Below, one piece after another: positions 1-8,541 of a stretch of 64,000 nt of DNA. This stretch comes from Candidatus Woesearchaeota archaeon (lineage in GTDB: Archaea; Nanobdellota; Nanobdellia; Woesearchaeales; JAFGUC01): positions 229,633 to 293,632 of the forward strand of contig JAFGUC010000006.1 of assembly GCA_016938695.1 (NCBI GenBank), given 5' to 3'. The notes beneath the pieces are model-generated. The model had not been told where the DNA came from. It made no database searches and was given only the letters and a program-made list of their open reading frames with translations. Made by a program: the position numbers and the translations under genes. Position 1 is the stretch's first letter; every line of letters begins with the position of its first letter.

Positions 1-443
1 AGGTTTTGTCAATTGCATTGGATTTTCCAGAAATAATTATTACTCGTAATCCTTTGGATGTTTCTTTTACTGAAAAGTTTGTTGTTGTTTCACAAACAAC
101 TATGTCTCGTGATGATTTTAATTCATTTGTTTCTAATCTGGGTTTTGATAAAGAAATAATTGTCAAAGATACAATTTGTCCTTTTACGGAACAGCGTTTA
201 TTTTTTGCGAAGATGTTGTTAAAATCAGTTGATTGTGCGGTTGTTGTTGGTTCTAAGCACTCTTCTAATACTTTAAGGATGTTAGAATTGTGTAGAAGTA
301 TGGTTCCTTCTTTTATTGTTGAAGATTCTTCTGAATTGAATTCTGATGCTTTTATTGGGTTTAATCAAGTTGGTGTTTTTTCTGGAACTTCAACAAGTGA
401 TAAACAAATAGAAGAAGTAATTGATGTTTTGAAAACATTTTAA
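1..443 (+). CDS. ispH: IspH (HMB-PP reductase), C-terminal part, cut by window edge
   Basis: 4-hydroxy-3-methylbut-2-enyl diphosphate reductase makes IPP and DMAPP in the last step of the bacterial-type MEP pathway. The frame is open to the left edge, so only about the last half of a roughly 290-residue protein is seen. Counting from the first in-frame TTG at 6, visible family motifs are SQTT (29-32), the cluster cysteine in DTICPF (Cys58), the substrate-binding SSN (86-88) and SGTS (126-129) near the C-terminus. The other two Fe-S cysteines would lie outside the window. The stop overlaps the end of the convergent phosphoesterase gene. Identification is firm from several independent motifs; an archaeal host is unusual because archaea normally use mevalonate. 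Confidence 0.9.
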   Translation, partial: VLSIALDFPEIIITRNPLDVSFTEKFVVVSQTTMSRDDFNSFVSNLGFDKEIIVKDTICPFTEQRLFFAKMLLKSVDCAVVVGSKHSSNTLRMLELCRSMVPSFIVEDSSELNSDAFIGFNQVGVFSGTSTSDKQIEEVIDVLKTF

Positions 444-1129
444 TATCTGTCTTTTATCAGTTTTATTTCATTGTTTTCAATTTCTATATGTTGAGCAAAT
501 CCATAATTAATGAATCCGTTATTAGCATATTTGTTTTTTAGGTCTAGTTCCGCATAATGACTATGACCACAAATAAGAAATTCATTTTCTTTTAGTTTTT
601 CTTTAGCAAATTTTTTCATTCTATAGTTTTGTATTGCAAATATTTTATAGAAATGTTCTTTTAGTATTTTGGTTGGAATTTTCTCAATACTGCTTTTGTA
701 ATAAAATGTATATGTAATGTTTCTTATTTTTTTAGCAAGTTTTAGAATTAAGTTCTTGTCATTTCTTTGTAGAAATGTTTCTGTTAATGTTGGAATGATG
801 GAATTACCGTGAGTTATTATGTATGTTGTGTTGTCTTCTTGAAATTTGAACTCGTCTGTAATTTCTTTGAAGTATTGTTTAATTGTATTATTATCTTTGA
901 TTTTTTTATCGTGGTTTCCATAGATATAGATTGATTCTTTTTCTTGTAAAATTTTTAGTAAATCAATCCATTTGGAACTTAGAAATTTTGCAAGTGGTAC
1001 TTCATCATCCCAAAAATCTCCATTTAAGATAACTCTGTCTGAATTAGAAATAATATTTTTTAGATAATTGTATTTTTTTTGATTAAACAAGTAACCAATG
1101 TGTGTATCTGAAAAAATAACCGTTTTCAT
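440..1129 (-). CDS. Metallophosphoesterase (calcineurin-like)
   Basis: A 229-residue protein with the full set of metallophosphoesterase blocks: DTH (Asp8, His10), NGDFWDD (Asp38), GNHD (71-74), THGN (106-109) and GHSH (188-191). Spacing and length resemble LpxH-like / UDP-diacylglucosamine pyrophosphatase-related phosphoesterases, but nothing here indicates lipid A synthesis, so the substrate is unknown. It overlaps ispH tail to tail by 4 bases. The metal-binding residues are all present, so it should be active. Function beyond phosphoester hydrolysis is not assigned. Confidence 0.85.
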   Translation of the reverse strand: MKTVIFSDTHIGYLFNQKKYNYLKNIISNSDRVILNGDFWDDEVPLAKFLSSKWIDLLKILQEKESIYIYGNHDKKIKDNNTIKQYFKEITDEFKFQEDNTTYIITHGNSIIPTLTETFLQRNDKNLILKLAKKIRNITYTFYYKSSIEKIPTKILKEHFYKIFAIQNYRMKKFAKEKLKENEFLICGHSHYAELDLKNKYANNGFINYGFAQHIEIENNEIKLIKDRY

Positions 1130-1175
1130 TTCTATTACTGATACTTTATGTTTTATTTATATTGTTTTGTATAAT

Positions 1176-1649
1176 TTACTTGTCAGGATTGTTTTTTTGA
1201 GTTTCCCAGTACTCTTGTTTTTTGGAACTATATTCAATTAGATATGGTTTTATTTCATTCCATAATACAACGGAGTCATCTATATATTTTCCTTCTTGTT
1301 CTTTATTTTTTGTTAATCCAATTACTGTGTTTTTTGTTATATGTGCCATTAACTTATCAATGTATTTTGTCATTATTTCTTTTTCTTTTTCAGTGAAAAT
1401 TTGTGATTCATTGTATGATAATGTATTGTTTGGTAATAGAATATCTTGTAATGATCCAACCCAAGAATAGAAGGTATCTCTTATCCTTGAGCAGAGCATT
1501 CGTGATAATTTAGGGCTTACAAAGTTTAGTTGTAGAATCATGTCTTTGAAATAGAATATTTCATCCAATTCTTCAAAATCTGAATTGAATTTTAGTTCTT
1601 TTTTGACTTGTTCAAATTTCAAATGTAGTTCTTCAAGTATTTGAGTCAT
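1176..1649 (-). CDS. Hypothetical protein, helical
   Basis: A 157-residue protein I do not recognise. It is rich in Lys, Glu and Ile and appears almost wholly alpha-helical, with no signal peptide, membrane segment or metal-binding cysteine pattern. A shorter plus-strand frame on the opposite strand has unlikely composition and is treated as a shadow. The gene lies back to back with the potassium channel gene, so the 82-base gap between them probably carries divergent promoters. Confidence 0.6.
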   Translation of the reverse strand: MTQILEELHLKFEQVKKELKFNSDFEELDEIFYFKDMILQLNFVSPKLSRMLCSRIRDTFYSWVGSLQDILLPNNTLSYNESQIFTEKEKEIMTKYIDKLMAHITKNTVIGLTKNKEQEGKYIDDSVVLWNEIKPYLIEYSSKKQEYWETQKNNPDK

Positions 1650-1699
1650 AAATAATAAGTTTGTTAATTGAATATAAAAATCTTGTTAAAAAAATATAT

Positions 1700-1707
1700 T
1701 TATATAC
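1700..1707 (+). promoter_or_regulatory. TATA box for potassium channel gene
   Basis: TTATATAC centred about 28 bases before the ATG at 1732, the spacing expected for an archaeal leaderless transcript. The surrounding 1691-1712 is almost entirely A and T. Confidence 0.55.
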
Positions 1708-1731
1708 TTATATTTAGAATATGAGATAGAA

Positions 1732-2604
1732 ATGAAAAAGTATATTCCTGTTGGTGATTGGGTAAAAGAAGTTCGTTCTAAAAGAATTACTCAATGGATT
1801 GATAAGATTTCTTTTGTTCACATTCTTATGCTTTGGATTATGATTATATTGTCTTTTGGTTTATTATATCATTTTGCAATTGATAATTCTAATCATTTAG
1901 CTTATCAAGATGGAAATATAACTAGAAGTCCAACAGATAGTATATATTTTAGTTTTGTTACTGCAACAACAACAGGTTTTGGTGATATATTGCCGATTGG
2001 TCTGTTTAAGGTTATAGCAATTGTTGAAGTAATTGTAGGAATGTTGTTGCTAGCATTAGTTACATCAAAATTAGTTTCCATTAAACAAGATGTAATCTTG
2101 AATGAAATTTACGAATTATCTTTTAATGAAAAAATCAATAATTTACGTTCATCTTTGATTTTATTTAAACAAAATATTGACCATGTTGCTATGAAAGTTG
2201 AAGATGGTACTATAAAAAAAAGAGAATTGAATCAATTGCATATTCTTTATTTTTCTTCATTTGAACACATACTTCATGAGATTGATTATTTCATAGGAAA
2301 AACAGGAACAAATCATTTTGTTAAGAGAATTGATCCTGTCCGGATTGAATTGATTCTTGGTAGTATTATAACTGCTTTTGAGAAATTAGATGAACTTTTT
2401 GGTCTTTTAGATTCTAAAGGTTTAGAATGGAGACGTGATATTACAATTAATCTTTTGAATTCTTGTATTGATTTAGCAGATTCAATTTTTGGAAACGTTA
2501 GTAAGTCTCAACAGTTGTCAGTTCAGAAATTTAATGAATTGAATTCTAGGAAGTCTTTTGAAATAATTCGATTAGAAGAAATCATGTTAAAAAAATCAGA
2601 ATGA
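1732..2604 (+). CDS. Two-TM potassium channel with cytoplasmic domain
   Basis: A 290-residue ion channel of the Ion_trans_2 type. TM1 is about 29-50, the pore helix and selectivity filter run 70-87 with TTTGFGD (79-85) in place of the usual TVGYG, and TM2 is about 90-112. The GFG filter is seen in many K+ channels. Residues 115-290 form a helical cytoplasmic part that is not a recognisable RCK/TrkA-N nucleotide-binding domain, so the gating ligand is unknown. The gene converges on the SulP transporter gene with a 9-base overlap. A TATA box supports a leaderless start at 1732. Confidence 0.85.
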   Translation: MKKYIPVGDWVKEVRSKRITQWIDKISFVHILMLWIMIILSFGLLYHFAIDNSNHLAYQDGNITRSPTDSIYFSFVTATTTGFGDILPIGLFKVIAIVEVIVGMLLLALVTSKLVSIKQDVILNEIYELSFNEKINNLRSSLILFKQNIDHVAMKVEDGTIKKRELNQLHILYFSSFEHILHEIDYFIGKTGTNHFVKRIDPVRIELILGSIITAFEKLDELFGLLDSKGLEWRRDITINLLNSCIDLADSIFGNVSKSQQLSVQKFNELNSRKSFEIIRLEEIMLKKSE

Positions 2605-4236
2605 TTTTTCTAGATGTTCTAATACGTGTTTTGTTGATTCGAAAAAAACAGCATTGTTTTTTATTAATGCTGAGAAATCTTTGTTTTTATTTAATGTTTT
2701 TTTAACATTGTTTGTTGTTCCTGAGAGATATACTTTTAGGTCATTTTTTTCTCTATGTTTGATAAATTCAATTAATCTTACTATTGCAGTAGAATCTATA
2801 TATGGAACTTTCTCAAGGTTTAATATTATGTGTGGCATTTTTACATCTAAATGTTCTGATATTTTTGAATCAAAAATGCTCATTGCACCAAAGAAGAATG
2901 GTCCTTCAATATTGTAAACTGCTACATTGTCATATAATTTTTTATTAGTGTTAATCTTATTTCTTATTATATCATTGCTTTCAATATCTTTATGATGTGA
3001 TATTGTTATTGTGTTTGTGAGTCTTATAAATAATAGGAATACTGCACAAACAAAACCAATTTGAACAGCAAAGACTAAATCTGTTAAAACAGTTAATCCT
3101 AATGTTGTGAATAAAACTAATGTTTCTGCTTTACTTATGTGAAGGATTGTTTTCATTTCTTCTATATTAATCATTTTTACTGAGACAAAAATTAATATTC
3201 CTGCAAGAAATGATTTAGGAATATATTGTGCTAGTGGTGCTAAAAAGATTAGTGTTGTAAGTATAAACAATGCATGAATAATACCTGCTATTCTTGTTTT
3301 AGCACCTTCTCTAATATTTACTGCGCTTCTAGCTACTGCTGCGGTTGCAGGGATTCCTGCAAAAAAAGGAAGAATTGTGTTAACAATTCCTTGAGAGATT
3401 AGTTCTTTATCGCTATTATGTTTAGTTCCAGTCATTCCATCGCAGACAACAGCACATAGTAACGCTTCAATAGTTCCTAATAATGCAATGGTAAATGCAG
3501 ATGGTAATACACTTGCAATTAATTCAATATTTATTTTAAAAAAATTAAATGTAGGTAATCCTGAAGGTATTGTTCCTATGTTTGGAAGTACAGTAGGATT
3601 GTTAATATATACTGCAATTATTGTTGTTGTTATTAAAGCAATTATTGATGCTGGAATTATTTTAAGATATTTTGATTTGTTTAAAATTTTAGGAAGAAAT
3701 ATTAGAATCAATAGTGTTAATGTTGTTATAGTAATTGCAGTTTTACTTACTTTGTTTAGATTGTATATTATTTCTAGTAAAGTTTCTCCAACGAATTCGT
3801 GTGATTTTATCTTTATTCCTAATGCATTTGGAATTTGTCCAATAAATATTAGTAAACCAATTCCTGCAGTAAAACCTGATATTACTGGTAAAGGCATGAA
3901 TTTAACGAATTTTCCAACTTTTATTATTCCAAGAAATATTTGTATTAATCCAGCTAATATTCCTACAATAAGTAAACCTTCAAAGCCAAATTTGTTTAGT
4001 GTTGCTAAAATTACAACCGTCATTGCACCTGTAGGCCCAGTTATTGAAAATTTTGATCCTCCAAAAAGTGACCCTAGAATTCCAGCAATAATTGCTGTGT
4101 AGATGCCGTTTATGGGATTTACACCTGAAGCAATTGCGAATCCTATTGCTAGTGGTAGTGCTACAACTGATGTTATGAATCCTGCTTTTAAATCTGAAAG
4201 AAAGAATTCTTTGAAGTATTGTTTAACTTTTTGCAC
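2596..4236 (-). CDS. SulP family anion transporter with STAS domain
   Basis: A 546-residue SLC26/SulP permease. The N-terminal signature (about 38-72: PINGIYTAI, then GSLFGGSKFSITGPTGAM) is clear, followed by about ten hydrophobic segments and a C-terminal STAS domain (roughly 430-545) with the conserved loop YIDSTA. Substrates in this family are sulfate, bicarbonate or other anions; the sequence does not decide. The start is GTG at 4236, supported by a strong Shine-Dalgarno just upstream. It converges on the potassium channel gene. Length is typical of the family, so it looks intact. Confidence 0.9.
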   Translation of the reverse strand: MQKVKQYFKEFFLSDLKAGFITSVVALPLAIGFAIASGVNPINGIYTAIIAGILGSLFGGSKFSITGPTGAMTVVILATLNKFGFEGLLIVGILAGLIQIFLGIIKVGKFVKFMPLPVISGFTAGIGLLIFIGQIPNALGIKIKSHEFVGETLLEIIYNLNKVSKTAITITTLTLLILIFLPKILNKSKYLKIIPASIIALITTTIIAVYINNPTVLPNIGTIPSGLPTFNFFKINIELIASVLPSAFTIALLGTIEALLCAVVCDGMTGTKHNSDKELISQGIVNTILPFFAGIPATAAVARSAVNIREGAKTRIAGIIHALFILTTLIFLAPLAQYIPKSFLAGILIFVSVKMINIEEMKTILHISKAETLVLFTTLGLTVLTDLVFAVQIGFVCAVFLLFIRLTNTITISHHKDIESNDIIRNKINTNKKLYDNVAVYNIEGPFFFGAMSIFDSKISEHLDVKMPHIILNLEKVPYIDSTAIVRLIEFIKHREKNDLKVYLSGTTNNVKKTLNKNKDFSALIKNNAVFFESTKHVLEHLEKSF

Positions 4237-4240
4237 TTAA

Positions 4241-4252
4241 AATCACTCCTCA
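4241..4252 (-). promoter_or_regulatory. Shine-Dalgarno for SulP gene (GTG start)
   Basis: On the minus strand this reads as a GAGGAGTGATT-like sequence, a near-complete match to an anti-16S tail, a few bases before the GTG at 4236. It decides the GTG start. Confidence 0.65.
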
Positions 4253-4312
4253 TTTTCAAGGCACGAGATAGTTTGGATTGCTTTATTAAGATTTGCATTT
4301 GATGCAGGAGTT

Positions 4313-4324
4313 AAATATATAAAG
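4313..4324 (+). promoter_or_regulatory. TATA box for MATE transporter gene
   Basis: AAATATATAAAG centred about 27 bases before ATG 4346, fitting a leaderless transcript. It lies in the divergent gap between the SulP and MATE genes. Confidence 0.6.
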
Positions 4325-4345
4325 GGTTTAATTTGATTTACAAGA

Positions 4346-5719
4346 ATGGAAGAACATTCAAATATTGATATTTTGCATGGATCCGTTGTTAAGACTCTTA
4401 TTAAGTTGTCATTACCTATTTTAATTGGAATGTTTTTTGAATTGTTGTATAATGTTACTGATACTTTTTTTGTAGCTCAAATTGATAAGACATCAACTGA
4501 GATAATATCGGGAATTGGTTTAGTTTTTCCGTTGTTTTTTTTGGTTGTTGCGCTTGCACAAGGAGTGTCTTCTGGTGTTGGAACTTTAGTTGCAATTTAC
4601 GTTGGGAAAAAAGATACTAGACATTTGAATAGTGTTGCGAAAAATGGATTGTTTTTGTCAATTGTATTTGCAGTATTATTATGGGTGTTATCACGATTTT
4701 TTGGAAGTTTTATGATAGATTCAATTGCGGGAAATAATTTATCTGCTCAAACATTAGTTTATGCGAAAGAATATTTCTTTTGGGTAATTCCATTTGTATT
4801 TTTCTTGTTTTCTGCGCAGGTTCTTTTTGCAGTTCTACAAGGAAAAGGTTTTACTAAATATATAGGAATTTCAATGGCTCTTGCAACACTAGTTAATATT
4901 ATTTTGGACCCCATTTTTATTTTTAAGTTTGGTCTTGGTGTTAAAGGTGCAGCTCTTGCGACAGTTATTGCTCAGGCTTTTAGTCTTACTTTCGGTTTAC
5001 TTGTATTTTATTTTAAGTATCATAAAATTAACATTCATTTTAATGTGAAACTTTCATTTGATATGATGAAAGAGATTTTGAAGCTAGGATTTCCATCGTC
5101 ACTCGGATTTGTTATCCTGTCTTTTTCATTTATTTTTACTAATTGGATTGTTGGAAATATTGGAAATACTGAGATGAATGCTTTTACGATTGTTAATAGA
5201 TTCGATAACATTTTTGTTACTCCTGTTTTAGCATTTTCTATAGGAATGTCGATTATTCTAGGGCAGAGTTTTGGAGCAAAAAATAAGCATAGAATATTGG
5301 AAACGTATACAAAAACAACGACTTTTTTATTTGTTCTAGTTTTTTGTTTGCTTGTATTGTATAATATTTTTTCAAGATCAATTTTTTCATTGTTTACTGA
5401 TGTCCCTCAAGTTTTAGATTTAGCAGTTAAACAGGTTTTGATTTTATCAAGCTTAACTTCAATTGGGTTTATCTTAGGACTTGTTGCGTCATTTGCATTT
5501 CAATCAATAGCAAAACCACTTAAGTCGTTAACTGTGACTTTTTTACGTCAAATTGTTTTTTTGATTCCAGTTGCTATTTTTGCAAAAATGATTTCTAATA
5601 TTACAATTCTTTGGATTTTAATTGGATTAGGAATTATTATAGGTGGTTTTGTTGGATTTTTTTGGTGTCTTAATGATATAAAAAAATTAAACATTTCTGA
5701 GGAATTAAAAGAGATTTGA
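4346..5719 (+). CDS. MATE family efflux transporter
   Basis: A 457-residue membrane protein with about twelve transmembrane segments arranged as two related halves. The family features are visible: the N-terminal LIKLSLPI and NVTDTFFVA stretch, and the equivalent second-half segment with FTIVNRFDNIF around residues 270-285. MATE proteins export drugs or metabolites using Na+ or H+ gradients; the substrate here is unknown. Start at 4346 is supported by the TATA box. The stop at 5717-5719 runs directly into the promoter of the next small membrane gene. Confidence 0.88.
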   Translation: MEEHSNIDILHGSVVKTLIKLSLPILIGMFFELLYNVTDTFFVAQIDKTSTEIISGIGLVFPLFFLVVALAQGVSSGVGTLVAIYVGKKDTRHLNSVAKNGLFLSIVFAVLLWVLSRFFGSFMIDSIAGNNLSAQTLVYAKEYFFWVIPFVFFLFSAQVLFAVLQGKGFTKYIGISMALATLVNIILDPIFIFKFGLGVKGAALATVIAQAFSLTFGLLVFYFKYHKINIHFNVKLSFDMMKEILKLGFPSSLGFVILSFSFIFTNWIVGNIGNTEMNAFTIVNRFDNIFVTPVLAFSIGMSIILGQSFGAKNKHRILETYTKTTTFLFVLVFCLLVLYNIFSRSIFSLFTDVPQVLDLAVKQVLILSSLTSIGFILGLVASFAFQSIAKPLKSLTVTFLRQIVFLIPVAIFAKMISNITILWILIGLGIIIGGFVGFFWCLNDIKKLNISEELKEI

Positions 5720-5724
5720 ATAGA

Positions 5725-5733
5725 TTTATATAT
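5725..5733 (+). promoter_or_regulatory. TATA box for small membrane protein gene
   Basis: TTTATATAT centred about 26 bases before ATG 5755 and immediately after the MATE stop codon. It argues for the ATG at 5755 rather than an earlier start inside the MATE gene. Confidence 0.6.
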
Positions 5734-5754
5734 GGGTTTTGCCATTGTTTTCAT

Positions 5755-6003
5755 ATGAAAAAAATTTTGGCAGGATTTTCATTTGGAGTGTTTTTTTATC
5801 TTGTTTTGTACATTTTTGATTTTTCATTGGATTCTTTCTCGCCACTTGCATTCTTTGATGGAGTTTTTGTAGCATTTGGTTCATTTGCAAGAATTATTAC
5901 TGTTATTTTGTTTGGAATTGTTGGTGTTGTATTGTTTTTATTATTATTTAACAATAAAGCTGAGATTCCAGTTAAATCAATAAAAAAGTTTCATAGAAAA
6001 TGA
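5755..6003 (+). CDS. Small two-TM membrane protein
   Basis: An 82-residue hypothetical protein starting MKKILAGFSF. Two hydrophobic helices are visible, about residues 4-22 and 38-62, followed by a basic tail ending KSIKKFHRK. The longer upstream frame (from 5716) is rejected because the TATA box lies inside it and the ATG at 5755 sits at leaderless spacing. The stop codon overlaps the next start by 4 bases (ATGA at 6000), suggesting translational coupling with the downstream gene. No family is recognised. Confidence 0.6.
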   Translation: MKKILAGFSFGVFFYLVLYIFDFSLDSFSPLAFFDGVFVAFGSFARIITVILFGIVGVVLFLLLFNNKAEIPVKSIKKFHRK

Positions 6004-6458
6004 GTCAGTATTGTATGTCTGCGGATTCAAGTTTTAGGAATTTGCGTTATGTTATTGATAATTATGTTTCTGATTATTTGTTTATTCGACTTATGGGTTC
6101 TATGGGTGGAGATGTTAAGTTTTCTGAATCTATTGAAAATAAAATTTTGGATTTTAATTCAGATAATTTATTTAATTTATTTATTGATTCTAGAAAGATA
6201 TTTAGTTTTACTGAAAAATTTGATGTTAAAGGATTTTCAGTTGAATATCTTGAAGAAAAACCTTTTGGATTTTTGATGCCTATAACTTATGATAAAAATC
6301 CATTTGATTCTATTCTTGAGTCTTGTACTCATACTAATTTTAGAGCAGTACTTGATTATCATTTACTAGAAATTACGTTTAAAGGTCGAGTTCGATTAGA
6401 ATTTGATAGGTGGTGGTATGAACCTAATTTTGCGTTTTGGAATGTTTCTAAAATTTGA
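6000..6458 (+). CDS. Hypothetical protein
   Basis: A 152-residue soluble protein I do not recognise. It has an N-terminal serine-containing region, an acidic middle, and an aromatic C-terminus (RWWYEPNFAFW around 137-147). There is no signal peptide or membrane segment. It overlaps the preceding small membrane gene by 4 bases, so the two are probably co-translated. A different frame within it (6049-6276) is leucine- and isoleucine-rich and looks like a shadow. Confidence 0.6.
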   Translation: MSQYCMSADSSFRNLRYVIDNYVSDYLFIRLMGSMGGDVKFSESIENKILDFNSDNLFNLFIDSRKIFSFTEKFDVKGFSVEYLEEKPFGFLMPITYDKNPFDSILESCTHTNFRAVLDYHLLEITFKGRVRLEFDRWWYEPNFAFWNVSKI

Positions 6459-6477
6459 ATTAAATTGAGGTTGTTTT

Positions 6478-6981
6478 ATGAACAAAAAAATTGTTGTCAA
6501 TGACTTAATACAAAAAAATTATATTTACTATCTGACAGAACCCCTTGGTAAGAATTTTCATTCTGAGTTTAAACCAGAATTAACTCCTAAACAAATGTTA
6601 GAACTTGGAGTTTTTGGTGGAAAATATATGACTGATTGTAGGGCAGAGTTTCCTTCTTCTTGGTTTACTCATGCAAAACTTAATTCTAATTTTCATGATG
6701 CATCGCTAAATTATTTTGGTGTTAACGCATCTAAGCCTTTGTCCTATTGGAAGATGAAGGGTTGGATTTATCTTGAAGATCCTCGTGGATGGTTTCAATG
6801 GTATTGTAGATATTATATGGGAAGACGTTGTCAAGATGATTTGAGACAAATAAAAAGGTGGAAAGCTATGACGCGTCATATTGGTCAGATAAAAAAGAAT
6901 TGTCCAGTTGGTTTAATTACTTGTCGACCCAGACAACGACAAGCACTTTTACATTGGGCTTATGATAGTAGAAAATTTTAA
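6478..6981 (+). CDS. Conserved-looking hypothetical protein rich in Trp/Tyr/Arg
   Basis: A 167-residue protein with a pattern that looks strongly constrained: LTPKQMLELGVFGGKYM (about 35-51), EFPSSWF (57-63), a Trp-rich middle with DPRGWFQWYCRYYMGRR (101-117), then DDLRQIKRW (120-128) and a final CRPRQRQALLHWAYDSRKF. The density of Trp, Arg and Asp suggests a soluble nucleotide- or nucleic-acid-interacting fold, but no named family can be assigned with confidence. It follows the previous gene by 19 bases and probably belongs to the same transcript. Confidence 0.7.
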   Translation: MNKKIVVNDLIQKNYIYYLTEPLGKNFHSEFKPELTPKQMLELGVFGGKYMTDCRAEFPSSWFTHAKLNSNFHDASLNYFGVNASKPLSYWKMKGWIYLEDPRGWFQWYCRYYMGRRCQDDLRQIKRWKAMTRHIGQIKKNCPVGLITCRPRQRQALLHWAYDSRKF

Positions 6982-7175
6982 TTTTTATGAAAGAACCAAA
7001 AGATCCATATAATCCATGTAAACCAAATTAAATACAAGGGATTTTTGGTTTCAAAATATCTAAAACCCATCAAAGAATTCAATGATAAAAATCCTAGCAT
7101 CCATTTTTTATTATTTACTTTAGGATGTTTAGAATCATTTTTGTTGTGATTTTTTTTAATGCTATTTTCAATCAT
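6978..7175 (-). CDS. Small membrane protein downstream of idi
   Basis: A 65-residue protein with a basic, Asn/Lys-rich N-terminus and two hydrophobic stretches (about 27-37 and 44-62, ending IIWIFWFFHKN). It overlaps the end of idi by 4 bases, so the pair is likely translationally coupled. Small membrane proteins of the DUF3796 type have a similar layout, but the match is only by general pattern. The gene converges on the 6478-6981 gene with a 4-base overlap. Confidence 0.5.
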   Translation of the reverse strand: MIENSIKKNHNKNDSKHPKVNNKKWMLGFLSLNSLMGFRYFETKNPLYLIWFTWIIWIFWFFHKN

Positions 7176-7648
7176 ACAGAGTATTTAGTTGGATTTGTGT
7201 TTATATCTTTTTTTAATTTTGGTATTGAAATCCATTTATGGTTCATGATTTCTTTAGGGTTTGATTTTGGAACTTCATCAAATTTTCCAAAGAAAACTGT
7301 ATCGTATTCATTTTCAATTAGTCCGTTGTGAAAACCTGTGTTGTAGATAAATGCAAATTGTTTTTTTATTTTACAGTCAAATCCCATTTCTTCTTTAAGT
7401 CTTCTGTGTACTGCTTGAACATATGTTTCATTAGGTCTAGGATGGCTACATACTGTATTTGACCATAACATTTCTGAATGATATTTTGTTTTTGCTCTTT
7501 GTTGAAGAAGAAGTTCTTTTTTTGAGTTAAAGATAAAAATAGAAAATGCTCTGTGTAGCTTTCCTTCTTTGTGAGCTTTTATTTTTTCTTCAATACCAAT
7601 CTTTTTGTTGTTTTTATCAATTAAAATTACTTGTTCAATTTTGTTCAT
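7172..7648 (-). CDS. idi: Isopentenyl-diphosphate delta-isomerase, type I (Nudix)
   Basis: Interconverts IPP and DMAPP. This 158-residue protein is the type I enzyme (Nudix fold), not the FMN-dependent type II enzyme usual in archaea. The catalytic Cys67 in NTVCSHP, metal-binding His26, His32 and His69, the Nudix-helix acids around 86-87, and Glu112/Glu114 in ENEYD all fall within a residue or two of their positions in the E. coli enzyme (as I recall it). With IspH at the left edge it supplies both isoprenoid building blocks. It is followed by a coupled small membrane gene. A TATA-like AATAAATACT lies about 25 bases upstream. Confidence 0.92.
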   Translation of the reverse strand: MNKIEQVILIDKNNKKIGIEEKIKAHKEGKLHRAFSIFIFNSKKELLLQQRAKTKYHSEMLWSNTVCSHPRPNETYVQAVHRRLKEEMGFDCKIKKQFAFIYNTGFHNGLIENEYDTVFFGKFDEVPKSNPKEIMNHKWISIPKLKKDINTNPTKYSV

Positions 7649-7758
7649 ATGGTTGTTTTTATGTGACTTTAGTATTTATTGTTTTCTGTGCTTCTTGAAA
7701 ATAGAAACATATATTAAGTTATAATCGCATTTTTGTATTGTGATATCTTGGTGATTGA

Positions 7759-8541
7759 ATGAATTCAATATCTGTTAAAAATTTGACAAAAAAATTTGGA
7801 AATTTCACTGCTGTTGATGATATCAGTTTTGAGGTTTTGGAGGGTGAAATTTTTGCGTTTCTAGGTCCAAATGGTGCAGGAAAATCTACGACAATAAAAA
7901 TGATGACAACTGTTCTTTCTTTGTCAAATGGTTCAATTCATATAAATAATCATGATTCATTAACTCAAAAAGATTTGGTCAGAAAATCAATTGGAGTTAT
8001 TTTTCAAGATCATACTTTAGATGATGATTTAACTGCATATGAGAATTTATACTATCATTCTGTTTTGTATAAGATTCCTTCAACAATTCGTAAAAAACGA
8101 ATAGATGAAATGCTGGACTATGTAGGTTTATTATCAAGAAAAAATGATATTGTTAAAACATTTTCAGGTGGAATGAAACGTAGATTAGAAATTGCACGTG
8201 GATTACTTCATTCTCCAAAAATATTGTTCTTGGATGAACCTACTTTGGGTCTGGATGTTCAAACACGAGCTTTTTTGTGGGCGCATATAAAAAAGTTGAA
8301 TAAAGATCAGAAAATAACTATTTTTGTTACTACGCATAATATGGACGAGGCTGAAAAAATTGCAACAAATATTGCGATTATTGATAAAGGTAAACTTTTG
8401 ATTAATGGGACTTCGAAACAGATTAAAGCCAGAACTAAAACTAAAACTTTAGAAGATGCGTTTTTGAAATTAACAGGATATAGTATCAGAGAACAATCTG
8501 GAAGTAATGTTGATAATTTGCGAAAGAGGTTTGGACGGTGA
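7759..8541 (+). CDS. ABC transporter ATP-binding protein (DrrA-like)
   Basis: The 260-residue ATPase of an ABC-2 exporter. Walker A GPNGAGKST (36-44), Q-loop Gln83, signature FSGGMKRR (135-142), Walker B ILFLDE (155-160) and the H-loop in TTHNMDEAE are all intact. A C-terminal extension after about residue 215 (TLEDAFLKLTG) is typical of DrrA/NatA-type subunits. It overlaps the permease gene by 4 bases, so the two are coupled. A GGTGAT Shine-Dalgarno lies just before the ATG and a TATA-like element at about 7710-7720. Substrate unknown. Confidence 0.92.
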   Translation: MNSISVKNLTKKFGNFTAVDDISFEVLEGEIFAFLGPNGAGKSTTIKMMTTVLSLSNGSIHINNHDSLTQKDLVRKSIGVIFQDHTLDDDLTAYENLYYHSVLYKIPSTIRKKRIDEMLDYVGLLSRKNDIVKTFSGGMKRRLEIARGLLHSPKILFLDEPTLGLDVQTRAFLWAHIKKLNKDQKITIFVTTHNMDEAEKIATNIAIIDKGKLLINGTSKQIKARTKTKTLEDAFLKLTGYSIREQSGSNVDNLRKRFGR

